A stretch of DNA of 64,000 bases, from NCBI GenBank assembly GCA_009768925.2, contig VHIT02000027.1:62001-126000 (forward strand), read 5' to 3'. Both the position numbers and the translations under genes were made by a program. The first letter of the stretch is position 1, and each line of letters starts with the position of its first letter. The stretch is from Cryptosporidium bovis (taxonomy: Eukaryota; Apicomplexa; Conoidasida; Eucoccidiorida; Cryptosporidiidae). The notes beneath the pieces were generated by a model. It made no database searches. It was given only the letters and a program-made list of their open reading frames with translations, and had not been told where the DNA came from. This document shows, one piece after another, positions 19,001 to 27,700 of this stretch.

Positions 19001-19684
19001 AAACTAAAATTAAATGGAAATTTTAGAGCACTTTATGAATTGAATATCCTTAGCTCGAACTATCTCTTAGCTTTCGGCGAGAAAGGTTTAGAAATACCTT
19101 TTTTCTCTATACCTTCTGGAAATGCAATATATTGTTATTACTGCGAACAACCCTTGACACAAAAGTGTTACGAACCTAATAATATAGTTTCCGGGATATC
19201 TAATTTGAAAATAAATTCATTTAATTCACATAATTTAAAAAAGGAAAGTGAAATGACCGATAATAATGATTTTCAGAAACATTTTCAGTTATGTGAACAA
19301 GAAAAGACTTGTGTGAATATTGGCCCCAACAAAAGCCTTTCGAACACTTCCCCCGTATACCAACATGATACATCAATGAATTTTGAGACTCCCTCGATTA
19401 TTTTAAATTGCCCAAATAAGTTCTGTAACAAACCACTTACAAGATGTGTAATATGTCTATCAGAAATGTCTCTGAATTTAGTAAGTAAATCCAAACATAA
19501 TTTAAGGGAAGTAGACTATTGTGAAGGCATAAATCAAATAGAAAGTTGGTATAGTTGGTGCCTATATTGCCATCACGGTGGCTGTTTTAAACACATAAAT
19601 GAATGGTTTGAATGCTTTGACGAATGCCCAGTGCCTGAATGCAATTGCTGGTGTAATGTAGCAGATCCCTGGTTCAATTTGTAA
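16085..19684 (+). CDS. MIOS: GATOR2/SEACAT subunit MIOS (Sea4-like)
   Basis: MIOS is a subunit of GATOR2 (yeast SEACAT), which relays amino-acid sufficiency to TORC1 at lysosome/vacuole membranes. The 1,199-residue protein has a WD40-like N-terminal third and a long helical middle. Its diagnostic C-terminal zinc domain comprises CYYC at 1017-1020, then CPNKFCNKPLTRCVICL from C1109. That is followed by WYSWCLYCHHGGCFKHINEWF and CPVPECNCWC to the end. The spacing C-H-x-C-x-HGG-x-x-x-H-x-x-x-W is the MIOS/WDR24-type RING-like fold, and the 'RCVICL' and 'ECPVPECNCWC' strings match MIOS rather than WDR24 or WDR59. It is somewhat longer than animal MIOS (~875) because of Asn/Ser-rich insertions. 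It converges on the prominin-like gene with a 44-bp gap. Identification is strong. Confidence 0.88.
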   Translation: MKKNSILSQSIIDPNTFFYYTYVDNLSIGIYNAKILSREVTNSVNTDFIFNFVPCKEIENSILLDGFEHSPFFQFTPTFSWSNTVKIGAFTTGCSKYISILETNKEVINIEKIGIGDTLYLDLDWNFAENNSNLLLSCELYSASNPSSANDGVISVFDLHAEKKIELGGIKVNRNNRLGYPNCGRWVDPNCIISSWNNCNNTFFICLNDIRMKRSAIEIKRRKCTNYLSINRVENSYLLSSNMNDTIEIIDMRSLSKNNSNDDVKPVYGVEFEYDCMRFLSWFPFEKNHISISTNEGVFIVSMNNVLDFQENFDSNSYRTKTSLLKWNKNLLTYFEPIKVENNIMDGFCWCNKLLGDGNGKYSLAYVFENSLNYISNFDFTVNSFRPRNNPPFFSFFAPNSEIKNKFSNQLYRVPQILGYSWIPYRLIKHFGDVSSKIENPSCLSLLSRWQKINCEEAQMIVREYQKDQSILKRMGIYVDSVSDIFDIIRLMKSVSYTFNLLCILPSRLFDWKEIVTKINSNKSGKTDNINPFNIKCDNLFFPGYRDIINAIKYKGDNYETIYKLEFIKITNSSGNFDSKNGTIYDKSKNIEVFSSEIREKLVSSLGVSLNVSKKYEHKSIEDTSTIENNLLTFLWNCVTLKYPVFLSQCNYISELLNVCLESEFKPLKLSFMNNLVLFLNSVGIMITNLYKNNQLSNLDKKDISFYHSSVISTSEQLLDDEYYLPIWNCNIFLESTLQISIRFLVVVINYLYLESEEFIFSYYLIEHLLVPCLSLNSYIYIPSHLLMIVSLYYLPMNSISNLIEVIISKMSHDGLLDCIYIIGLQPIQITGSLEELDEKSRINKEILVLRDDYSKIETDVLKHGFINAFNPPLALPKYDGTKSEDNAGSHVVKNLLQRFLSISFGDIQTIALFGSCFFHYYNSDFSCKEYVGILNKCIDEYRKLLKSNSTIIHSINRCEPTEKLTSGYRTTKLKLNGNFRALYELNILSSNYLLAFGEKGLEIPFFSIPSGNAIYCYYCEQPLTQKCYEPNNIVSGISNLKINSFNSHNLKKESEMTDNNDFQKHFQLCEQEKTCVNIGPNKSLSNTSPVYQHDTSMNFETPSIILNCPNKFCNKPLTRCVICLSEMSLNLVSKSKHNLREVDYCEGINQIESWYSWCLYCHHGGCFKHINEWFECFDECPVPECNCWCNVADPWFNL

Positions 19685-19728
19685 CTTTTTTTTACTTAGG
19701 ACATTGTATTTCAGGATACCTGAATTTA

Positions 19729-22700
19729 TTACTTTTTTGTAGGAGGATGGTCAATGGTATTTATTTTGAGATCTACCTCACTAAGTTCGCCATCTGAATT
19801 TCTTTCAGACTCATTATTTGATTGCTCCATCTCCAATATTGAATCTGTAATTCTCGATTCATATCTAAGTGAAATAATCCAAACAGCACCAATTATTATA
19901 CTTATTGCAAAACCAATAAAGTTGGCGACATTTAATAAGATGATTAATGTGTGCTTTGTTCTACCAATCATCCCACAAAAAGTAACGATGGCATTTGTGG
20001 AGTCCACAGATACTTGCCCACAATTATGTGCTTCTGTTTGAATATTTTTAAGAACCATTGCACTTCCCAACATACTCTTTATTCTATAGTTTATGTCTTT
20101 ATATAGTTTTTTGACTTCATTAAAAGCAATATCGGTTGGATTGATCAAATAATCGTATCCTATGCTAGTAATATATCTTTGAAATTCCAAATAATTGCAT
20201 TCCTTTCCATATAGTTTAGAATATAACGTGTTATTACCACTTTTTGAGTTTGCTTTTACCCATTCGATATCAACCCAAGAAAATGGGTAGCAATAGAATT
20301 TGTAGTCATATAACTTCGCTAACCTTTTAACCCATTCCAATGTTTCTTTATAGCTTGAAATAGGATATTCGGTGAAATACTTATTCATTTTATAGTATGG
20401 CTCCAAATCTATCTCATCGAAGTTAGTGTTAGAATCAATTACTACGTCATCGTATATTTTGTTGGCTATTCCGGTCTGATTTTGAGATTCTGAAGATAAT
20501 TCCTGAACTAGTTGTAGATTCATATCTGAGATGAACTCTGAAAAAATGATAGAATTATCATTTGATTCTGTCTCGGTAGTCACAGAAATGGGATAGTTAT
20601 CTACTAACGGTTTAATTTTAAATGGATCGATAATCGTCTGGAGTGTCTCCAAACCAGGTATTTTCACCGGTAATTGGGAAGATATCATCAATGTTGAAAC
20701 ATCGTTGTTAGTGCTACTACACAAAGAACTATAAGTTGTATAGCCAAATATTGAACTTTTTGATAGTGTTTCTTCAGAAAAATAGCTCTGTGTAATTAAT
20801 ACTAGCACTGGAACCTCTTGTTCAGCGGAAGATGACTCCCGAGTGTCTGGTAAATACATTAATGAAAATTTTATGTAATCAGTTACATTTACATAAGTAA
20901 AAGATTGCTCTGCGATACTTAAAGTTGTTGAAGCGATGTTAAGATATTCAGGCACAATATTTGCAAGATCAAGAACGAGACTTCCAGGTAAAAGTGTGTA
21001 AAACAATATTGCCATGCTATTGTTTGTTGGAATATCAGAGAACAAACTATAGACCTTCCTGTGATTATATCGCTCTGACAATAAAATACTACTCCCTGAA
21101 TCAGCTTCTGCAAAGAGAGAACCACTCCTCAAACCTAATTTTGAAAGGTCAATCGCCCCTCCATCGAGTTTTCTATCGTTATTTATATTAAATGTTTCAT
21201 TGGTAAAATTGAAATGATGATCTTTTGTTTCATCTTCTGAGTGTGTATTTACATCTGTCTTATTACCAACTATCTTTTCATAATTATACTTGAGCTTGCC
21301 ATAGTATTTATTGGTATTATTGTCTGAAATTCCAATTTCCTCAAGTACTCTAATCCTATTAGAATAAAATTCTAGTTCTAGCTCTCTGCTATTGTTATCA
21401 TCTACTCTAATATATGTTGCAAGCGGATATAGACAAATACTGAATACCATTCCAATTTCAGGGCCTATAGTAGATATCCAATTCATCCCCGTAGTACTGA
21501 ATAAATCCTTAACTAACCAGGAACAATAATCCTTACCAACAGTGCCTGCAATTGTCAACGTATACGTAATGAATGAAAAAATAATTGAGAAACCCAAAAT
21601 AATAAATGCAACGGCTACTAATGCAGATCTTGATTGGAAAAAACCTATATGGCTTTTTCCTGAAAGGAATAATTTTATGTGTAAAATAGAAAATATTATT
21701 GTTAATATACCAACAAAAATCGAACAGGAACATAATGTTGTAATTATTGCAAAGATAACGTTACTACCTATTTTTGAAAACATTATAAAGATCATTATAT
21801 ATCTTATGAACTCTTGAAAAACATCAAAATAGGCGGATACTGAATAACTCATTGATGATGTATCAACCGATTTTGCAAGGGCCACAATTTCCGATAATAC
21901 TGGAACCATTGAGTTATAAACCGTCTCTTTTACTGGCAAAAAAGAACTCGCTGCCTGGTCAACAAGAACTGAGAGTGAAGATTTAGAGGGGATTGACCAT
22001 TTTACATCAGTTGGTTTAATAAGGCTACTATTGGTAAAAACAGTAACCATGTCTGCTAATCTCTGACTTAGGGTGGTTGAAAATCCAGCACTATCTATAT
22101 AATCAAAGGTTGAGTTAACTAAACCATTAATTGCTTCTATTGAGCCAAGCTCTTGAAAAAGCCCATACAATGGGAGAGTCCCAATGAATGGTATCGTTGT
22201 ATTTGTCCTTAGAGACGCCTCTACAACATCGAAACCACCGGATGTTGTATTTATATTTATATTTCCATTTGAGAGTGCATCCACTCCTGTAGCCAGCCAA
22301 CAAACTGACGAAGAAAATGAAAATGAGAAGTTTACAAAATTAACTATTGTAATGATAGATACTAGTATATAAACAGTAGATAGAATGCATAACAAAACAA
22401 TAAATATGTATATACTCAACTTTATTTTCCACAGGCCTTGCGTTGTCTCCTCAAAAGATATTACTCTATCATTTAGTACTCTACATAGAACAAAAGCGAG
22501 CGAAACCGAAATAAATAGAAAAATTGATATCCCAAAGATAACACAACTGAATTTTTCTCTCCACATTAATTTATCGATATATTCAGATAGTAGTGGCTTC
22601 ACGTCTACTTGAACATCCTTTGAATCCAAAACAATTATATTTTCAAGTATCATTCCTGCCAATACACTTGAATCGGAATGCCATGAAATAAACCATTCCC

Positions 22701-22944
22701 ACATTTCTTTTGAGTAATTGTGGTCTATATATGGGTAGTAATCACTTGTTCTACAATGCTCTTCCACAAAGTCATTTAACGTCAATACTCTAGAACTATT
22801 TATCACTTGTTGTGCAGTTTCAAGACTAGAAAGAATATATCCTGTAGATACTGGCCATGGAATATCAACAATTGACGCAAAAGTAATCGATAAGTTTATA
22901 AAAATTGAAAAACTAAGTGAAATATAGAGTTTCCGAGACCACAT
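19729..22944 (-). CDS. Five-pass membrane protein with prominin-like topology
   Basis: This 1,071-residue protein starts with a likely signal peptide (residues 1-23, hydrophobic after MWSRK). Then come ~110 lumenal residues, TM1 (~133-154), TM2 (~175-205), a ~190-residue loop, TM3 (~385-425), TM4 (~440-465), a ~540-residue loop, TM5 (~1012-1040) and a 30-residue acidic tail. The order (N-out, paired helices, large loop, paired helices, large loop, final helix, short tail) is that of prominins and resembles Tweety proteins. Many N-x-S/T sites lie in the two large loops, consistent with surface or secretory exposure. Short Cys pairs flank TM3 (CSCS) and follow TM4. I do not see a sequence motif that proves prominin homology, so the call rests on topology. 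It is convergent with MIOS. Alternative: an apicomplexan-specific surface protein. Confidence 0.55.
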   Translation of the reverse strand: MWSRKLYISLSFSIFINLSITFASIVDIPWPVSTGYILSSLETAQQVINSSRVLTLNDFVEEHCRTSDYYPYIDHNYSKEMWEWFISWHSDSSVLAGMILENIIVLDSKDVQVDVKPLLSEYIDKLMWREKFSCVIFGISIFLFISVSLAFVLCRVLNDRVISFEETTQGLWKIKLSIYIFIVLLCILSTVYILVSIITIVNFVNFSFSFSSSVCWLATGVDALSNGNININTTSGGFDVVEASLRTNTTIPFIGTLPLYGLFQELGSIEAINGLVNSTFDYIDSAGFSTTLSQRLADMVTVFTNSSLIKPTDVKWSIPSKSSLSVLVDQAASSFLPVKETVYNSMVPVLSEIVALAKSVDTSSMSYSVSAYFDVFQEFIRYIMIFIMFSKIGSNVIFAIITTLCSCSIFVGILTIIFSILHIKLFLSGKSHIGFFQSRSALVAVAFIILGFSIIFSFITYTLTIAGTVGKDYCSWLVKDLFSTTGMNWISTIGPEIGMVFSICLYPLATYIRVDDNNSRELELEFYSNRIRVLEEIGISDNNTNKYYGKLKYNYEKIVGNKTDVNTHSEDETKDHHFNFTNETFNINNDRKLDGGAIDLSKLGLRSGSLFAEADSGSSILLSERYNHRKVYSLFSDIPTNNSMAILFYTLLPGSLVLDLANIVPEYLNIASTTLSIAEQSFTYVNVTDYIKFSLMYLPDTRESSSAEQEVPVLVLITQSYFSEETLSKSSIFGYTTYSSLCSSTNNDVSTLMISSQLPVKIPGLETLQTIIDPFKIKPLVDNYPISVTTETESNDNSIIFSEFISDMNLQLVQELSSESQNQTGIANKIYDDVVIDSNTNFDEIDLEPYYKMNKYFTEYPISSYKETLEWVKRLAKLYDYKFYCYPFSWVDIEWVKANSKSGNNTLYSKLYGKECNYLEFQRYITSIGYDYLINPTDIAFNEVKKLYKDINYRIKSMLGSAMVLKNIQTEAHNCGQVSVDSTNAIVTFCGMIGRTKHTLIILLNVANFIGFAISIIIGAVWIISLRYESRITDSILEMEQSNNESERNSDGELSEVDLKINTIDHPPTKK

Positions 22945-23037
22945 GATGCCTTCATTATTAAAAAAAAATTATCCATGTAATTGAGGCGAAATAGATTTCC
23001 GCGCGTGATCAGCTACCACAAAGAAAAGGAGGAGAGT
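22945..23037 (-). promoter_or_regulatory. Promoter of the prominin-like gene with TTTCCGCGC motif
   Basis: This 93-bp spacer lies between the end of the TBC gene and the start of the prominin-like gene (both minus). It carries a GC-rich TTTCCGCGC at 22996-23004, an E2F-like string that stands out against A/T-rich surroundings. The site is ~52 bp from the start codon. By resemblance only. Confidence 0.35.
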
Positions 23038-24603
23038 TCAAATGTCTCTTTCTTTAAGTAACTTTCCAATTTCAAGCAGTTCTTTGCAGGAGGAAGATAT
23101 AGCATTTCTCAAATGTTCCAAATCATCTATATTTTTAGCGTTTGCATGCAAGTTCCTTGTTATTTCTAACAGTGACTCGCTTATTTTCAATGCTTTAGAA
23201 TGACCCGATGAAGTTATTGTATTATTTTTAAACTGAGAATATTGAATATCTCTATGACCAAAGAAATCTTTTCTTCCTCGATTCCTACAAATATCTCTCT
23301 TATCTGAGTTAGGATCGAAAAGGGTGTTTGATAAGATGCAAGATAATTTGTTTGCAGTTTGAGTTATTGCAAAAGGGTCCAATGTTAAACTTGATTGATT
23401 AACCAAAAATTTCAGAGTTTGATTGTAGTCCATATTTAGAATTTGCTCACGTTGACTTGTTATAATCGCAACTGCGACAAAGTTGACAATTGGCATAATT
23501 GAGTCGACAATAAAATATATTTTTTCGTTTTTTTGTTCATTTAAGGAGGAAATTTTGGTTTTTAGGTCATCAATAGTATACTTTGCTCCATTCTTAAGGG
23601 AGTCACAAAACATTAATTCCCAATTTATTATGGAATCATATATATTAGAAAACTCTCTTGAAAATAGAAGTCTAATCCATCTTAGAAACAGTATCTGAGG
23701 TTCTATTTCATGTTCTTTCCAGAGGTGTAAATAAAGTTCATTATCGATACTTTCAAGTATCTTATAGATTTTTTTGCATCTGTAAATAATAGGAAGTTTG
23801 ATATCATCGGTTCGTTTTTTTTCACTTTTCTGGGAGTCATCTGGAGACTGGAACATATATTTTATTCCAAAAGTGTCCATCAATGATTTAAACATGATAA
23901 ATGTGTCAGCTTCAATCGATTCATTAGTAAATGTGAAGCTATTAATGGAATTGACAATTATTCCAGTAGATTGAGACTCTATATTTGCAAAGTTCGGTTT
24001 CTGACTGAAATTTATGAGAAAAAAAATTGCAGCAAGTTCATTCATTCCCTGTTTATAGCCAAACTCGGGATTTTCGCGTGCCCATGTAAATAAGACTCTT
24101 TGTAACAATTGTCTCGTGCTAATTTCAGAAAAGAGTTGACGATCAGAAAACGTTCTAGTTATGTCCTTCCAAATTTCATCCAACAATTCACTGTTTTTCT
24201 GTTGCTCATTCCAAGGATTACCTGCGTTTTGCGAGAGGGGATGAGATATTGAAGGGTCCATAGACGTCATCTTAGATATGTCAAGCCTATGTTTTTTAAA
24301 AGAAATGTTGTATTCATCCCTTTCACGATTCAGAAGAGTACTAACCTTCATATAGCACTCATCAAAAGGCATATTAAAAGTATTTAATGGAATAACTCTC
24401 AAAAGAATCAACCACTTAAGACGTGGAATATCTTTAAGTTTATTTTTCTGTATTCGCCTTGACTTACTAAAACATATTTCTTCGGTAAAACTGACAAAAT
24501 TAACTAATGGATCTTCTTTGATATGTCCATGAAAATCGCGAAAATCCGAATCCTCCACATAGACAGAGTATTCATCTTTCTCCAAAACCTCAAAGTCAAC
24601 CAT
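23038..24603 (-). CDS. TBC-domain RabGAP, TBC1D5-like
   Basis: TBC proteins stimulate GTP hydrolysis by Rab GTPases using an Arg and a Gln finger. Both are visible in this 521-residue protein: IWKDITRTF with Arg150, and YKQGM with Gln185. The upstream PLSQNAGNPW...ELLDEIWKDITRTF block and the RVLFTWARENPEFGYKQGMNEL block resemble TBC1D5, a GAP linked to Rab7 and retromer, more than other TBC subfamilies. The domain continues through ~residue 390 with two acidic/Asn-rich insertions (for example 205-225 and 245-270) typical of this genome. The C-terminal ~100 residues are helical. The start at 24603 is the only reasonable ATG. Target Rab not determinable from sequence. The gene is followed 93 bp later on the same strand by the prominin-like gene. 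Confidence 0.82.
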   Translation of the reverse strand: MVDFEVLEKDEYSVYVEDSDFRDFHGHIKEDPLVNFVSFTEEICFSKSRRIQKNKLKDIPRLKWLILLRVIPLNTFNMPFDECYMKVSTLLNRERDEYNISFKKHRLDISKMTSMDPSISHPLSQNAGNPWNEQQKNSELLDEIWKDITRTFSDRQLFSEISTRQLLQRVLFTWARENPEFGYKQGMNELAAIFFLINFSQKPNFANIESQSTGIIVNSINSFTFTNESIEADTFIMFKSLMDTFGIKYMFQSPDDSQKSEKKRTDDIKLPIIYRCKKIYKILESIDNELYLHLWKEHEIEPQILFLRWIRLLFSREFSNIYDSIINWELMFCDSLKNGAKYTIDDLKTKISSLNEQKNEKIYFIVDSIMPIVNFVAVAIITSQREQILNMDYNQTLKFLVNQSSLTLDPFAITQTANKLSCILSNTLFDPNSDKRDICRNRGRKDFFGHRDIQYSQFKNNTITSSGHSKALKISESLLEITRNLHANAKNIDDLEHLRNAISSSCKELLEIGKLLKERDI

Positions 24604-24732
24604 TTTCTAAAGTATTTAATTAGCAGGTGAGTAATACATATACAGACAAAAATTTATATACGAAAAATTTTAGTCCCCTCCCCACAAATGTCCCCCAAAC
24701 AAAATCACCTTTTAGAACACACAAAAAAAAAA
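24604..24732 (-). promoter_or_regulatory. TBC gene upstream region with G-rich boxes
   Basis: The 129-bp spacer contains, on the coding (minus) strand, two G-rich runs: GGGGGACATTTGTGGGGAGG lies at about 24676-24697. It ends in a poly-A run on the plus strand next to the upstream gene's stop codon. The G-runs are the only GC-rich feature here and may be promoter elements; this is not tested. Confidence 0.3.
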
Positions 24733-27700
24733 TTAAGTCGAGTTTTTATGTACTTCAGATAGTATACAGTCTAATTTACATCTATGTGATTTGATATTAT
24801 TCAACATATGATTAATTTTATTTTCTCTTCCTACCGTGGTCTTGAATTTTATCACTATTTCCCATTTCATTAATAAGATAAAAAATAGATAAATATCAAT
24901 TTCAGTTTTCAGAATGTTTCCAAATAAATCCATGGTAAACAGTTCGATTGGGACACAATTAATACTTTTCTCTAATTGGTTAAAAAAATTAACTTGACTT
25001 GAAATATCATTTTCCCACATACTTATGTAAGGCTCGATTTTAGATAGTCTTTCACTTGAAACACTTTCTCCTTTGATAAAAGTCAGATATTTCATAATAT
25101 TATTGTATAGAATTTGTAGTGTGAAAATATATTCATTATGAATGTTTTCGACTTCCCTTGGGAATAGTTGCGTTGAGACTTCTTTGCCATTGGGGTTAAG
25201 TATAATTCTTGAAAGGGAATCCATCATAAATAGTGAAAAAATACAGGATTCATCATTATTATATTTGATTACAAAGTTAATCATACATCTGATACTTCTT
25301 GATTCATCATTATCCAATGTAATAGAAGGGCTTTCACTAACTATACATGAAAAGAGTTTAATGGTGTTTGAATACTTGCAAAATATCTGTTGACATTTTA
25401 GTCTTATTTCAACGATCTCACTTGAAGATAACAATATGAAAGAAAGCATTAAATTGTACCAGCAGTTTTTATTAAATAAAAAATAGGCAGAGATTGTACT
25501 ATTTTTATATTTGAAATTCTCTTTGATTTTATCGACGTCAAAATTGGTAAAGTTTATTCCAAACAATTCCAATTCATTTTTAATATTAAAAAATATAATT
25601 TCCTTTAAATAACAAAGATCATATTTGTTAAACTCAGTTAAGTTTAAATAACTAAATTGTGATTGCTCAGAAAATAAACCATCTATATAGTCACTAAATA
25701 TTTCGGAAGTACACTTATAATCATTAGCATCAGTTCTATTTGATAAAGGAAAGTAGAATCTGACGTAAACAATTAATAAATTGTGTATAAATTCAGAATT
25801 TTTATGTAGAGAAGTAGAATGCTTTAAGTTTTTATAAGTGGTATTTGTTTTTTTACTTATAGGACTATTATAATTGTCTTTTGATATGACCTTTCCAATT
25901 AATTTTATATGTAAGTCGATGTTCAATTCTAAATTCCTATTAGATAGTATAATCTCTGAAATTATTTGATCCCTTGCCAATAGAGAAGCAAATTCGACAA
26001 TTGTGCGAATATTTTCAAGTGTTATAACGTAAAAATGATTCATTTGTTCCACTTGAATTTTATGTGAATTCAAATAAGTGAAAAAATCATATAAAGTTCT
26101 GATATGAATATTTAGCAATTCAATTATTATATTTACAAATAACTCAATAGAAACCTCTGGAACAAACTGCAAGTTCTCCCAAATAACAGAATAAAACTCA
26201 GATAACACCTTCGGATGAGTATATATACTTGTCTCGTTATTTATTTTTGTTTTCTTTTGTATTAAAATATTATTTAGTTCAAATAGTTCACAATAACGTC
26301 CGCCTTTGATTGCTCTAAAAGATAGTACCTGAATGATATTAATAAACTCAATAACGCTCTTGTCAAAAACTTCGTGGAAAAAATTTCTGGGTTTCATTTT
26401 ATAAAGACTTATTTGAGTACCTCGAAAATCATTATTCTCATATAGCTGAAATTTAAATTTGAATTCGAATTTAACCTTATCAGTAAACTCCAAATCCAAC
26501 AACAGATTAAGAAACTCATACATGGATACGCGCACTAAGTAGTTTTTGAATATCTCCTTAGATGAATTCTCCAAAAGCAAATTTAAGCTCTTTTGTATAT
26601 AGAGATCAACATTCTCAGATTCGGATGCCATTATTGAAAGAAACAGTTTTACATTTGGACGTTTCATTAAATTAATTCCAAGTAATAGTGTACCATGAAG
26701 TAAATTGTACTTAATAGGTAACTCACAAAATAAAGAATACTCAATTAAATCATTTAACAGACGAATTAATGAATGTTTACGGTAATGGGTGTGAGTAATT
26801 CTCTCTGATAGTATTCCAAAAATTTTATCATCTATTTTACCTTCGAAAATTTCAGCTTTTGAGTTCATTATATTCTTACTATTCAAAGACCTTAGAATAA
26901 TGTTTGTTAAAAGTCTTGCAGAATAAGATCTTATAAAATAGGAGGGAGAATATAGTGTTTTGATTATTGCTATCGCCATATCTCGAGAACAATCGAACCA
27001 TGAAATAGAAATTTCAGATAGAAATAGTAACGTCATTCCTTGGAATTGATAGTGGTTTGAATTCAACAAGGCCTCAGTTATGCATGACTCAAATAAATCA
27101 GTGTTTTTCATCATAGATTTAAGGGAATAACAAGAGTTGAATGAATTTTGAATTAAAATTGAAGAATAGTACTGTAGAACAACTTTATTTGGAAATCTGG
27201 AAAGGTTAATCATAGAGTAGTATTCTGAGATGTTAATTCCAACATCTCTATTATTATAGTCAAAGTTATTTTTTATTCTTCTGAATTTTAATCTTTCGTT
27301 ATAATTCTTAAAATTGTTGAGATATTCTTCGTTTCCAAAAGGTTCAAAAGCAAATCTTTTTATCAACGATGACATTAGATTGAGTGACGAATTACAAAGC
27401 ATGAATCTCTTATTATTTTCCATTTCAAGGTTGTAAATTTTTATACTGATAAAAGCAGATATTAACGATCCGCATAATATATCTGCATCCAAAAATTCAA
27501 GAAGCGAGCCAGATCCATTTCCAATCCTTGATTTATTTATTAAAAGTGCGAGTATGTTATTAAAATGTATAGTATGATCACCAATTTTGATGTTTCTTGA
27601 GTGATCGTTTAGATGTAAAACATAAATATTTTCTTTAGAATCGTATGAACTCAAGCTCATTACAATACATAATTTTAACAAAACTTTTACAAAATATGTT

